64,000 nucleotides of DNA from NCBI RefSeq assembly GCF_019038415.1, contig NZ_JAFKRG010000046.1:1-64000 (forward strand). Direction: 5' to 3'. The first letter of the stretch is position 1. Every line of letters starts with the position of its first letter. Positions 50,264 through 59,238 of this stretch are shown here, in pieces. A model generated the notes under the pieces. It was not told the origin of the DNA and made no database searches. It saw nothing but the letters and a program-made list of their open reading frames with translations. The position numbers and the translations under genes are program-made. Source of the stretch: Synechococcus sp. CCY 9618 (GTDB lineage: Bacteria; Cyanobacteriota; Cyanobacteriia; PCC-6307; Cyanobiaceae).

Positions 50264-52390
50264 GGCCTGCCGTGCATAGGCGGCCAGCCCCTCCCGGCAA
50301 CGCTGCTGGTGTTCCTCGCGCAGGTCTTCGGGCGACTCGATGCGGATGCCCCCGGCGAAACCGAACAGCCAGCGGCGCAGGTCCACGTCCCGTGCCACGG
50401 TCCAGGTCGGCAGGTCGAACTCCACCGGATAGGGGTGGCTGTCGCCCCGGGGGTTGGGCTCGAGCACATGGGGAGCGCTGGGGTGGCACCACCAGGTGTC
50501 ACCAGCCAGGGGCCGGGAGAAGCGGGTGTGCTCGGCGGGATAGAGCTGCTGCCCTTCGCGGATGAAGGCGAAGGCCCAGTCCTGGCAGGAGACGCGCAGC
50601 GTCACCAGCAGCTCGGCCCGGCGGCGGGCGGGGCCATGGGCCAGAACGAGCTGCTGCTCCAGATCAGCGCCGAAGTAGATGCCGCCACAGTGCCGCAGGA
50701 GCTGGCGCACCCGCTTGAGGGAGCGGCGGTGGAGGGCCCCATCCCGGTGGGGCAGGGCCCCGGTCTGGCGCAGGGCCAGCCGCTCCAGCCGCTCGGTGTG
50801 GATCAGCCCCTCGGCCCGGCCGATGGGGTGGTCCTCGTAGACCAGGTACCAGGCGACGTTATGGAACAGCAACTGCAGCGGCCAGACCTGCAGGGTTCCC
50901 TGGGGGCTGTCGGAGAAGGCGGCGGCGGAGGCGTAGCGCTCCAGCACCACCAGGCGGTGCTCCAGGATCGCCGTCTCGATGCGCTCGGCCTGGGCCGCCA
51001 CCGCCAGGGAATCGGAGCGCACCCAGGAGGGATGGGCCACGGCGTGGTTGGCGAAGGCCCGCACGGGGGGATGGCCTTCGGTGTCGATGCCCCCCCAGTG
51101 GAGCCGTTCCTCAAGCTCCCGCAGCAGGTCCTGGGCGGAGGGATCGGCCAGGGGACCAGCCGCCTGCTGGACCAGGGCATGCACCTCCCGCAGCCGCGGT
51201 GCCGACAGCAAAGCCGTGCCGATGGCATAGCCGTGGCGCACGTTGTCGTTGCGCGCCCGGAATCCGTAGGGGGTGAGCAGCTTCTCCATGTCCTTGCGGA
51301 GGGTGGCCACCTCCCCGGGGAGATAGCTGCCGGGGATGGCCTCCAGACGGGCGATCAGATGCTCCGGAAGGGAGAGCTGGGGGTCCTGGTCGAAGGGTGC
51401 CTGCAGCAGGTGGCGCAGGAGGGTCAGGACCCGTATGAACACAGCCCTGTCCCCCAGGGAGGGATAGCCGCCGTGGACCCCGCCGGTGGCAGGGCAGGGC
51501 CCCTCCAGCGGGGACGGCGGCAGGGGCACCAGGGGCGTGGTGGCGGGCATGGTCGCCGTGAATCCCTCCCGCTCCAGCCAGGCCAGATCCTTCCGGATCG
51601 CCGCCGTATTCCCGTAGCAGGCGCCGTGAAGCCGTTGCAGGTAGGCCGCCGCCCGATCCGCCAGATCCCCCTGGGGCAGGGGGGAGACGATCGCCTCAAG
51701 CTGATCGCGGGTGCCGGAATCGGACGCCTCCAGGGCGGGGAAGCGGCTGAGCAGGCGAAGCAGGTGAAGCAGCCGCTCCAGATCCAGCAGCCGGGAGTGG
51801 CCGTGGAGCTGCAGAGCCTTCTCCCGGTTGGTGGCGGAGCGGATGCGGCGGTCCAGCCTGGCCAGCTCATCGGTGAGCAGGGGTTCGAGCTGTTCATGGT
51901 GCTGGGGCACCACACTCACCAGGGCAGCGAAGCCCTCGTCCCGGCTGGGGCCGAAGTGGCCATCGGCCAGGGCTGCCGCCATCTCGCGGATCACCGGTTC
52001 GGGCACCAGGCGGGGACGGCGGCGATTCCACTCCAGACAGGTGGCCACCGGGGTGAACAGCCACCAGCCGATCCACTCCACGGGAGCCGGCAGGCTGAGA
52101 GCCTGGGTGATCGCCAGCCGCCAGGGGCGCCGGGCATGGGTGGCATCCACGATCACCGGCCTGCCGGCGGCCACTTCCTTGATGATGCAGCCATGGAGCT
52201 GGTCCTCGATGGCGGTCCAGGGCCCCTGGACTGCGGCGTCCCCGAACACCTCCTGGCGGATCCGATCGGTGGACAGCACCCGGGCCGGGGCTTCCCCCGC
52301 TGCGGTGAGCAGAGGCGCCAGGGCATGGGCCAGGGTGGTCTTGCCGCTGGCCGGCGGACCGATCAGGAGATGGCAGCGGAGGGGCTTCAT
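50222..52390 (-). CDS. P-loop kinase / WYL-domain fusion protein
   Basis: A 722-residue protein. The N-terminal 160 residues form a polynucleotide-kinase-like P-loop domain: Walker A LLIGPPASGKTT (about 7-18), LSTDRIRQEVFGD, and VIVDATHARRPW. A central helical region and a winged-helix-like part (KDLAWLEREGFTA; MEKLLTPYGFR) follow. The last 300 residues resemble a WYL regulatory module (LQLLFHNVAWYLVYEDHPIG; AEGLIHTERLERLAL). WYL domains often sense nucleotides and control stress or defence genes. Start ATG at 52390 (MKPLRCH). Confidence 0.78.
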   Translation of the reverse strand: MKPLRCHLLIGPPASGKTTLAHALAPLLTAAGEAPARVLSTDRIRQEVFGDAAVQGPWTAIEDQLHGCIIKEVAAGRPVIVDATHARRPWRLAITQALSLPAPVEWIGWWLFTPVATCLEWNRRRPRLVPEPVIREMAAALADGHFGPSRDEGFAALVSVVPQHHEQLEPLLTDELARLDRRIRSATNREKALQLHGHSRLLDLERLLHLLRLLSRFPALEASDSGTRDQLEAIVSPLPQGDLADRAAAYLQRLHGACYGNTAAIRKDLAWLEREGFTATMPATTPLVPLPPSPLEGPCPATGGVHGGYPSLGDRAVFIRVLTLLRHLLQAPFDQDPQLSLPEHLIARLEAIPGSYLPGEVATLRKDMEKLLTPYGFRARNDNVRHGYAIGTALLSAPRLREVHALVQQAAGPLADPSAQDLLRELEERLHWGGIDTEGHPPVRAFANHAVAHPSWVRSDSLAVAAQAERIETAILEHRLVVLERYASAAAFSDSPQGTLQVWPLQLLFHNVAWYLVYEDHPIGRAEGLIHTERLERLALRQTGALPHRDGALHRRSLKRVRQLLRHCGGIYFGADLEQQLVLAHGPARRRAELLVTLRVSCQDWAFAFIREGQQLYPAEHTRFSRPLAGDTWWCHPSAPHVLEPNPRGDSHPYPVEFDLPTWTVARDVDLRRWLFGFAGGIRIESPEDLREEHQQRCREGLAAYARQASAPAFFPNRLRRS

Positions 52391-52808
52391 CGGACCAGGC
52401 TGCCAGCCGCCCGCAGGGGCGATGGAAGATCGTTGCCATTCACCCATCCAGGAAGCGGGCAGGCAACCGCCTGCGGCAACAGGCCCGGCAGAGGCAGACA
52501 ATAATTTTGACCCCGCCGCGTCAAAAAAGCAGCATTTTTCTGTTTCGTCTCAGTACAATCTGCGCAGCTCCAGAGGTAAGGAAGATCCGAGGACTACGGC
52601 AGTTTCCATGGGTTGAACGGTCCCGGGCGGTGGGGAGATGGGCCATATCGCTTCAAACAGGGTTGCCGACAAGGTGCGTCAGCGGTGACCGCTGCCTTCG
52701 GCGTTGGAGCCTGCGAGCACCAGGGAACGGATCTCGTTTTTCGCATGATCCGCATCCGCCGCCGGGCCGTGAAGGGGAAAGTTGGACATCTCTTCTCCTC
52801 CAGCTGCG
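52391..52808 (+). promoter_or_regulatory. gene-free divergent promoter region with a 22-base dyad
   Basis: About 420 bases between the kinase/WYL gene and the divergent HTH gene. It contains TTTTGAC-N8-GTCAAAA at 52505-52526, a perfect 7-base inverted repeat, followed by an A/T-rich patch (AAAAAGCAGCATTTTT, about 52524-52539) and a TACAAT -10-like box at 52553-52558. The rest is GC-rich with no convincing ORF. The dyad is a candidate operator for either neighbour. Confidence 0.4.
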
Positions 52809-53735
52809 ATGACCACTGCGCCCCCAGCCGACTCCGAGGCTGGTCCCCGCCGTCGCAGACCCGGGACCAGCGCCTACAGGATTCCCGATCCGCTGAGGGA
52901 TCTCCGGGTGATCGACCTGCTCGAACTCACCGGCAACCAGCTCCAGGCCGGCCAGGCCCTGCAGGTGCACCAGTCGACGGTCTGCCGGATCCGCAAGACC
53001 TGGATCGAGCAGTTCGGCATCGTCAGGACCGCCGGTGTGGAGCCCGGCCAGCGCCCGCCGCTCACCGGCATGGGCCTCTGCATCCAGCACCTGCGCATGG
53101 CGGCCCGGGCCCATCGCATGGAGGAGGGCTGGCTGCGACTGGCCACCGATGCCCTTCACCAGCCGCTGGTGGATGGGATGGAGGCCACGATCCTCGTGCC
53201 GCCCCGGTTCCGGAGTTCCCGCCACTGGGCTGAACTGGTGCGACTGGGGGTGATCGACGCAGCGCTCGTGTCCTCGCTCTGCCACGATCAATGGCTGGAG
53301 CCGGGGGGAAGACCCTCCTGGCCGGGCGTGAGGATGCTGCCCCTGGGGGAGCTGACCCTGGGGCTGGCCTCCCGCACGGGCCGGGCCCGCCAGGTTCTCG
53401 TGCCCCATCGCCTCAGCACGCCGCTGCTGCATCTCCAGCTGCAGGAGCGGAAGCTGGCCCTGATGACGGCCCCCCGCAGTTGCCAGGAGCAGGAGGACTG
53501 GCTGCACAGCGTGGCCGGTTCCAGCCGGGCGCTGCTGCTCTGCCGTCAGCTGGCCGGTGCCGGCCCGATGCGGGATCTGGGCCTGCGCTGGCACCGCGAT
53601 GCGCCGCCCCTGATGGAGCAGTTGTGGTTGCTGCTGCCCGCCGGCCAGCCCCATGTGCTGACCCCCACGGTGCGAGCGGCCGAGAAACGCCTGAAGCGCC
53701 GGCTCCAGTGGCTGCGCAGACGCCTCAGTGACTAA
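52809..53735 (+). CDS. HTH-type regulator, LysR-like
   Basis: A 308-residue protein. After a basic Pro/Arg-rich start, residues about 30-80 form a helix-turn-helix (LRDLRVIDLLELTGNQLQAG, QALQVHQSTVCRIRKTWIE). The C-terminal 200 residues have the alternating pattern of a LysR-type ligand domain (ATILVPPRFRSS, DAALVSSLCHDQW, LLPLGELTLGLA-like stretch) but lack a clear LysR signature. The start ATG at 52809 is preferred. It is divergent from the kinase/WYL gene and may control it. Family assignment is tentative. Confidence 0.62.
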   Translation: MTTAPPADSEAGPRRRRPGTSAYRIPDPLRDLRVIDLLELTGNQLQAGQALQVHQSTVCRIRKTWIEQFGIVRTAGVEPGQRPPLTGMGLCIQHLRMAARAHRMEEGWLRLATDALHQPLVDGMEATILVPPRFRSSRHWAELVRLGVIDAALVSSLCHDQWLEPGGRPSWPGVRMLPLGELTLGLASRTGRARQVLVPHRLSTPLLHLQLQERKLALMTAPRSCQEQEDWLHSVAGSSRALLLCRQLAGAGPMRDLGLRWHRDAPPLMEQLWLLLPAGQPHVLTPTVRAAEKRLKRRLQWLRRRLSD

Positions 53736-53794
53736 ACGCCATTGCACCGGCGGGCGCTTCTGGGGCAGGCTGGATCTCTGGTCGCACCGACACC

Positions 53795-54319
53795 ATGACC
53801 CGCGAGCTCGACCCCTTTCGCATTCCCCGTGCCGGCTGGGAGGCCGCACCGCTGGCGGGACTGGCCTCGGTGGATCTGAATCAGAACGGCGGTGCCTTCA
53901 GCGGCGGGGAATTCGTCTCGGAATCCACCGTCGGTGGGGTGGTGCTCTACGCCGCCTACCAGGCACTGCTGACGGCCCTGCGCACCGAGGCCCTGCGCAA
54001 GCGCGGCGAGATCGACCGCGGCACCCAGGTGCGCCTGGTGCTGCGCACCAGCCTGGAATCGGCGAAAACCGGCGTGGCGGTGGGGGCGGTGCTGTCGGTG
54101 GTGCTGCTGGTCTTCCCCTGGCTGGCGGGGCCGATGGCGGTGTTCGGGGTGGTGGGCAGCGCCAAGGCCTCCCTGGATCTGTTCCATGCCTTCTGGGATG
54201 GCCTCGATGAGGAGCAGAAGCTTCAGGTGACCGTGGCCGCCCACGAAGCGGGCGTGAACCTGGGCACCTTCTTCCGCAACGCCGACGACGGGGCGGGTCC
54301 GGTCGCGGTCCGGCCATGA
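53795..54319 (+). CDS. conserved membrane protein, unknown
   Basis: A 174-residue protein: a soluble N-terminus (DLNQNGGAFSGGEFVSES), a helical middle rich in Ala/Leu/Arg (AAYQALLTALRTEALRKRGE), then two hydrophobic helices (TGVAVGAVLSVVLLVFPWLA and GPMAVFGVVGSAK), and a soluble tail with AHEAGVN. It overlaps the next gene by 4 bases (ATGA), so both are co-translated. No family assigned. Confidence 0.65.
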   Translation: MTRELDPFRIPRAGWEAAPLAGLASVDLNQNGGAFSGGEFVSESTVGGVVLYAAYQALLTALRTEALRKRGEIDRGTQVRLVLRTSLESAKTGVAVGAVLSVVLLVFPWLAGPMAVFGVVGSAKASLDLFHAFWDGLDEEQKLQVTVAAHEAGVNLGTFFRNADDGAGPVAVRP

Positions 54320-54759
54320 GCGGCACCGACGGCGCGGCGCCCACGATCGAGGGCCTGCGGACCCTGTTCACCAAGCCCTACGGGGCCCCGGGGCCCACAG
54401 CTGAACAGTGGCGCGCGGTGTATGCCGAGAACGTTCACTTCCAGGACCCCACCCAGGAACGCCACGGCATCGAGTCCTATCTGGCCGCCCAGGAGGGACT
54501 GCTCAGACGCTGCGACGACGTCTACCTCGTCCCGGGGGCCATCGCCCTGACAGGCGACACGGCCTTCGTGGAGTGGGAAATGGGCCTGAAGATCCGGGGC
54601 ATCGAATTCATCTACCCGGGAGCCACCCGGCTGCATTTCAACGCTGAGGGGCGCATCGACAACCACCGGGATTATTTCGATTTCGTTCTTCCCACCTTCG
54701 GGCCGGTCCCCCTGCTCGGTGGTTTCACCCGCTGGCTCTACAGGCGATTCGTGGATTGA
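54316..54759 (+). CDS. SnoaL-like / NTF2-fold protein
   Basis: A 147-residue single NTF2-like domain: EQWRAVYAENVHFQDPTQE, then HGIESYLAAQEGLLRRC, VEWEMGLKIRGIEFIYPGAT and NHRDYFDFVLPTF near the end. Such domains bind small hydrophobic ligands or act as isomerases. It is coupled to the upstream membrane-protein gene. Its stop codon lies within a 14-base tandem duplication. Function unknown. Confidence 0.75.
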   Translation: MSGTDGAAPTIEGLRTLFTKPYGAPGPTAEQWRAVYAENVHFQDPTQERHGIESYLAAQEGLLRRCDDVYLVPGAIALTGDTAFVEWEMGLKIRGIEFIYPGATRLHFNAEGRIDNHRDYFDFVLPTFGPVPLLGGFTRWLYRRFVD

Positions 54760-54774
54760 GATTCGTGGATTGAG
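54747..54774 (+). repeat. 14-base tandem duplication spanning a stop codon
   Basis: ATTCGTGGATTGAG occurs twice in direct succession. The first copy contains the TGA stop of the SnoaL-like gene; the second duplicates it just outside the gene. It looks like a recent replication slippage event. Confidence 0.9.
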
Positions 54775-54816
54775 CGTCCCCGGCCGGGAACGCCCCACGC
54801 GCCTCCCATCGGACGT

Positions 54817-55890
54817 TCAATTGCCGCCGAACAGCTGCTGCAGAAGCCCCCCCAGGGCCTGACCCAGGGCTTCGGCATCGTTGGGCTGCACCTGGCCGTT
54901 GGCATCCACCACCTGCATGGCCTGGTTCAGCTGGGCTGTGGTGGCCTGGTTGGAGCTTCTGAAGCGCAGGTTGAAGACGTTGTTCCAGTCCATGGAGATC
55001 CTGGTGCTGGACTGGTTGGCATTGACATTGGAGCGGACCATCGCCGTGGATCCATTCGCCATCTGCATGGTCCAGGGGTTGTTGCCGACCGCCGAGAACC
55101 GGATCGTGCGCCACTGGTTCGACGTCGGTAATTTGTCGAATGTGAAGGCCAGGGTTTTGGTGCCGTTCATGTTGTTCTGCAGGATCTCGTAGCTGCATTT
55201 TCCGTCGTAGATGCTGCTCCCGGCATTCCTCCAGTTGCAGTTGCCTTTCTGCCGTGTGCGGGTGAAGGGCGCCTGGAAGCTGTTGGTGGGGTTCATGCCG
55301 GGATTCATACCGTTCCCGGACCCCCAGTTGGACCCGGCCCCACCGATCACCGTGCCCTGACCTCCCTGGTTGCCGGAGGGATTGGAACCGAACACCCAGG
55401 GATTCAGCTGCTGGTCGAACATGGAGCGCTGGCGGTTGGTCCAGCAGCCCCTGAGGTTGAAGTTGCAGTAGCGACCATCGGCGAAGGTGACATCGATGAT
55501 CGGGCTGTTGACCAGATTGGTCTCCAGATTGAGGCGCGCACGACGCCCGAATTCCCGCTCAGTGTCGGAGAGGGCGGCCCCTGTGGCGTTGAAGCAGACG
55601 CTCACCGAGCTGTCGCAGATCACACCCTGGGCCGGAAAGGACAGGGATGCGTTGCCCTGCTGGCCGAATCCAGGGCCTGAGGATCCTCCCCCGGTGCCCC
55701 AGGGGTTGGTGTTCTGCTGGGGCGGAGGTCCCCATGGATTGGTGTTCTGCTGGGGCGGAGGCCCCCAGGGGCTGCTGTTCTGCGGGGGGACCCCCCAGGG
55801 ATTGCCGACCTGGGCGAGGGCCGCTGGAGCCAGCAGCAGCGACGGTGTGGCGATGCCGAGAAAAGCCATCCTGCTGATGAAAGTGTTCAT
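54817..55890 (-). CDS. exported repeat protein, YcgJ-like Cys pattern
   Basis: A 357-residue protein: signal peptide (FLGIATPSLLLAPAALA), then an 11-residue repeat NPWGPPPQQNT (about 35-70), then a Cys-containing region (VICDSSVSVCFNATGAALSD ... FADGRYCNFNLRGCWT) resembling YcgJ-family proteins, an Asn/Gly-rich linker, a second domain (CNWRN, GKCSYEIL) and a Gln-rich C-terminus. Cysteines are paired in a way that suggests disulfides outside the cytoplasm. Function unknown. The ATG at 55890 gives a clean signal peptide. Confidence 0.72.
   Translation of the reverse strand: MNTFISRMAFLGIATPSLLLAPAALAQVGNPWGVPPQNSSPWGPPPQQNTNPWGPPPQQNTNPWGTGGGSSGPGFGQQGNASLSFPAQGVICDSSVSVCFNATGAALSDTEREFGRRARLNLETNLVNSPIIDVTFADGRYCNFNLRGCWTNRQRSMFDQQLNPWVFGSNPSGNQGGQGTVIGGAGSNWGSGNGMNPGMNPTNSFQAPFTRTRQKGNCNWRNAGSSIYDGKCSYEILQNNMNGTKTLAFTFDKLPTSNQWRTIRFSAVGNNPWTMQMANGSTAMVRSNVNANQSSTRISMDWNNVFNLRFRSSNQATTAQLNQAMQVVDANGQVQPNDAEALGQALGGLLQQLFGGN
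55697..55803 (-). repeat. 33-base in-frame tandem repeat (encodes NPWGPPPQQNT)
   Basis: About three copies of a 33-base unit, two nearly identical and one diverged, within the exported protein gene. The units are multiples of three, so the reading frame is kept. Confidence 0.8.
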
Positions 55891-56018
55891 CGCCCTAACC
55901 ATCTTTTTTTGATCGTATCAGCCAAGAAATTTCAGCTGTTTCGGTTTTCCCTCGACCGCCACTGAAGAAAAAGAATTATGTACGAATCCAGCCGCCGAAA
56001 AAGCTGCTGTGTAAGCAA

Positions 56019-56654
56019 ATGGTGCGGTCGAAGGCAGGCCCAGTCGACGCCAACCGCCACGGCACGGTGGCCGATCAGGTGTTCGGTGGCCTGGGGGGCG
56101 TGATCCTCGTGCGGGGGCCCCTGGATGGGATCCCGGAGCTGCGGCAGGCGCGGGAGGAGGTGCTGTTCCTGAAGGATTTTCCCACCACCGCAGAGGAACG
56201 GTGGCCCTCACCCATGGCCAGAAGGCTGGGACGGGAGAGTTCCCTGCTGACCGTCAACGGCGCGCTCCGGCCCGATCTGCCGATGGGGCCAGGCGGGGGC
56301 ATGGGAGGCATGGGGATGGGGATGGGGATGGCCTTCCTGATCAACGGGCGCGCCTTCGACCCCGCTCGGGTGGACACCACGGTGCGGCTGGGCAGCACCG
56401 AAGACTGGGTGGGGCGCAACTCCGGGGTGATGGATCACCCGTTCCACGTGCATGTGAATCCCTTCCAGATGCTCAGCCGCAACGGCCGGGCCGAACCCTT
56501 CCGGGCCTGGAAGGACACCGGGGTGGTGCGCCCCGGGGAGGAGGTGCGGATCCGGACCGCCTTCCGCGACTTCCCCGGCCGCAGCGTGTAACCCTGCCAC
56601 ATCCTCGATCATGAGGAGCTGGGGATGATGGGCGTGCTGCAGATCGAGGCCTGA
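56019..56654 (+). pseudogene. multicopper oxidase, truncated with internal deletion and stop
   Basis: The frame reads HGTVADQVFGGLGGVILVRG (end of cupredoxin domain 1) and soon after LLTVNGALRPDLPMGPGG, then jumps to MAFLINGRAFD, GVMDHPFHVHVNPFQML and GEEVRIRTAFRDFPGRSV. A TAA stop at 56589-56591 follows, then PCHILDHEELGMMGVLQIEA, the final copper-binding block (H-C-H-x3-H-x4-M). Intact enzymes read V-Y/H-H-C-H at that point. The N-terminal copper ligands and roughly a domain and a half are missing. I infer a decayed periplasmic copper oxidase. Confidence 0.85.
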
Positions 56655-56679
56655 GCGTTCCTGCGGGGCAGGCCTGGTT

Positions 56680-57105
56680 TCACTCCACTTCGAGACTGCC
56701 GCGCACCATGTTCATGCCGCAGTGGAAGGGATACACCCCCGGATGGTCGGGCAGCAGTTCGATGCTGGTGGTGGCCCCGAGGGGGAGTTCGAGGCTGCGA
56801 TGGAAGTCGGGAAAGATCACCTGGGCCACGCAGCCGCTGGGATCGGTGCGGTGAAACCGGAGCCGCAGGGGACGTCCGGCCTTGGCCCGGATGCGGGAGG
56901 GGCTGTAGCCGCCCTCCACGGTGATGGTGATCTCCTGCACCCCCTGCTCCCCTTCGGCGGCCGCCACGCCGCTGCCGTGGCGGCCCAGGAACCACCAGAG
57001 CTCGGCGGCGATGAGTGCCACGCCACCGACCGCCACCAACACCTGAACGGCCGGTGGCTGGGGGATCGTGCGCCAGAGCGGCGCCGCCGCCAGGAAGGGG
57101 ATCAT
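56680..57105 (-). CDS. membrane-anchored cupredoxin
   Basis: A 141-residue protein: an N-terminal membrane helix (VQVLVAVGGVALIAAELWWF) and a single cupredoxin domain (ITITVEGGYSPSRIRAKAGR, GCVAQVIFPDFHRSLELPLG, GVYPFHCGMNMVRG). The copper ligands visible are His in DFHRS, Cys/His in FHCGMNM and the Met, as in plastocyanin-like type 1 sites. It overlaps the P-type ATPase gene by 4 bases (ATGA) and lies downstream of it, so the pair is one operon. Confidence 0.85.
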   Translation of the reverse strand: MIPFLAAAPLWRTIPQPPAVQVLVAVGGVALIAAELWWFLGRHGSGVAAAEGEQGVQEITITVEGGYSPSRIRAKAGRPLRLRFHRTDPSGCVAQVIFPDFHRSLELPLGATTSIELLPDHPGVYPFHCGMNMVRGSLEVE

Positions 57106-59204
57106 GCCGGTACCTCCATGGGAAGCGGTGTGGGCCGGAAGCGACGCAACCGCAGGGCGTTGGTCACCACCGACACCGAGCTGAAGGCCATCGCGGCCCC
57201 CGCGAGCATCGGGCTCAGCAGCCAGCCGGTAAGGGGAAACAGCAGGCCGGCAGCGATCGGGATCCCCGCCACGTTGTAAGCGAACGCAAAGAACAGGTTC
57301 TGGCGGATGGTGGCCATGGTGCGCCGGCTGAGTTCGATCGCCGCAGGCACGCCGCCCAGGTGGCCCGAGAGCAGGGTGATGTCGCTGGCGGCGATCGCCA
57401 CATCGGTGCCGGTGCCCATGGCGAGGCCCACATCGGCCTGGGCCAGGGCGGGGGCATCGTTGACGCCGTCGCCCACCATCGCCACCGGGCCGGTCCGCTG
57501 CTCCTGCAGCTGCCGCACCACCGTGGCCTTGTCACCGGGACGCACCTCGGCGATCACCCGCACGATGCCCACCTCGGCGCCGACCAGCTCGGCGGTGCGG
57601 CGGGCATCGCCGCTGAGCAGCACCACCTCCAGCCCCAGACGGCGCAGGGCGGCCACGGCGGACCTGGCCTCCGGCTTGATGGGATCGGCGATGCCGAAGC
57701 AGGCCTCGATCAGCCCGTCCACCACCACCACCGCCACGCTGCGGGCGGCCCGCTCCAGCCGGTCCACCAGCGGATCGAGGTCGGTGGTGTCCATACCGGC
57801 TTCCGCCAGCCAGCGGGGGCTGCCCACCCGCACCTCCTTCCCGTCCACCGAGGCCTGGAGGCCGCGCCCGGCCCGGGCTTCGAAGGCCTCCACCGCCGGC
57901 GGATCGACATCGGCGCCCCGGCGGTGGGCATAGGCCACGATCGCTTCGGCCAGGGGATGCTCCGAACGGTCTTCCACGGCCGCCACCAGGGCCAGCAGGG
58001 TGAGGTCGGGCAGCACGCCACCGGGAAGGCGCTCGAAATCGGTCACCTCGGGCAGGCCGCGGGTGAGGGTGCCGGTCTTGTCGAGCACGATGGTGCGGAG
58101 CTGGCCGGCCGTCTCCAGGGCTTCGGCGCTGCGGAAGATCAGGCCGTTCTCGGCTCCCTTGCCGGAGGCCACCATGATCGCGGTGGGGGTGGCCAGCCCC
58201 AGGGCGCAGGGGCAGGCGATCACCAGCACGCTCACCAGGAAGAGCATGGCCAGCACGCCGTTGCCGCTGAACAGGAACCAGAGCACGTAGGCGGCGATGG
58301 CGATGGCGATCACCACCGGAACGAACCAGCCCACCACCTGATCCGCCAGGCGCTGCACCTGGGTGCGGGAGCTCTGGGCCTGGCGCACCAGCTCCACGAT
58401 CCGGGCCAGCACCGTGTCGCCCCCCACCCGGGTGACCCGGAAGGTGAAGCTGCCGCTGCGGTTCATGGAGGCACCGATCACCGGGTCCCCCGGGCCCTTG
58501 GCCACCGGCGTGGGTTCGCCGGTGAGCATCGCTTCCTCCACCCAGGAGCTGCCCTCCTCCACCACCCCGTCCAGGGGCAGCTTCTCCCCGGGACGCACCT
58601 GAAGCAGATCTCCCACCACCACCGTGGAGACGGGGATCGAGCTGGCCACGCCGTCCCTGATCACCCGGGCCGTGGGGGGCTGGAGCTGGAGCAGGCGCCG
58701 GATCGCCTCGGAGGTCTGGCCCCGGGCCCGGGCCTCCAGGAGCCGGCCGAGCAGCACCAGGGTGAGGATCACTGCGGCGGTTTCGTAGTACACATCGGCC
58801 GGCAGCCCCTCGGCGGTCAGCACCCCGGGGAACAGCGTGGCCACCAGGGAGGCGAGCCAGGCGATGCCTGTGCCGGCGGCCACCAGGGTGTTCATGTCGG
58901 CGGAATGGCGGCGGAAGGCCGCGGCGGCCCCGGTGAAGAACTCCCGGCCACACCAGAAGAGCACCGGGGAGCTGAGCAGCATCTGGCTCCAGGGACTGGT
59001 GAACCAGGGCGGCAGCCAGCTCAGGTGCACACCGCCGAGCATGTGGGGCAGGCTGGCCAGCATCACCAGCCCCGTGAGCACGGCCGCCACCGCCAGCCGG
59101 CGGCGCAGCAGGGTGCGTTCACGGGCCAGCTCCCGCTCCATCCCCAGCACCGAGGCGGCCGGGTCCTCGGAATGGCAGCAGGCGGAGACAGGAGCGGTAC
59201 CCAT
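57102..59204 (-). CDS. heavy-metal P1B-type ATPase (copper type), no N-terminal HMA domain
   Basis: A 700-residue pump. Features: the CPC metal-binding helix (VIACPCALGLATPTA), the phosphorylation site DKTGTLT, the actuator TGEPTPV, the hinge GDGVNDAPALAQAD, HP-type SEHPLAEAIV, and the membrane region HSADMNTLVAAGTGIAWLAS. CPC and the following helices are typical of copper-exporting PacS/CopA. The N-terminus is short: no GMTCxxC HMA domain, only a Cys/His pair (SACCHSED) in the first 20 residues. Start ATG 59204. Metal specificity is inferred from class and the cupredoxin partner. Confidence 0.9.
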   Translation of the reverse strand: MGTAPVSACCHSEDPAASVLGMERELARERTLLRRRLAVAAVLTGLVMLASLPHMLGGVHLSWLPPWFTSPWSQMLLSSPVLFWCGREFFTGAAAAFRRHSADMNTLVAAGTGIAWLASLVATLFPGVLTAEGLPADVYYETAAVILTLVLLGRLLEARARGQTSEAIRRLLQLQPPTARVIRDGVASSIPVSTVVVGDLLQVRPGEKLPLDGVVEEGSSWVEEAMLTGEPTPVAKGPGDPVIGASMNRSGSFTFRVTRVGGDTVLARIVELVRQAQSSRTQVQRLADQVVGWFVPVVIAIAIAAYVLWFLFSGNGVLAMLFLVSVLVIACPCALGLATPTAIMVASGKGAENGLIFRSAEALETAGQLRTIVLDKTGTLTRGLPEVTDFERLPGGVLPDLTLLALVAAVEDRSEHPLAEAIVAYAHRRGADVDPPAVEAFEARAGRGLQASVDGKEVRVGSPRWLAEAGMDTTDLDPLVDRLERAARSVAVVVVDGLIEACFGIADPIKPEARSAVAALRRLGLEVVLLSGDARRTAELVGAEVGIVRVIAEVRPGDKATVVRQLQEQRTGPVAMVGDGVNDAPALAQADVGLAMGTGTDVAIAASDITLLSGHLGGVPAAIELSRRTMATIRQNLFFAFAYNVAGIPIAAGLLFPLTGWLLSPMLAGAAMAFSSVSVVTNALRLRRFRPTPLPMEVPA

Positions 59205-59238
59205 GGGAGAACTGCGCAGGGCGATGGGCACAGCTTCA

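Noticed and set aside
52507-52812. Plus-strand open frame in the divergent promoter region
   Set aside because: Starts within the A/T-rich promoter patch, shows no protein-like pattern and overlaps the regulator's start.
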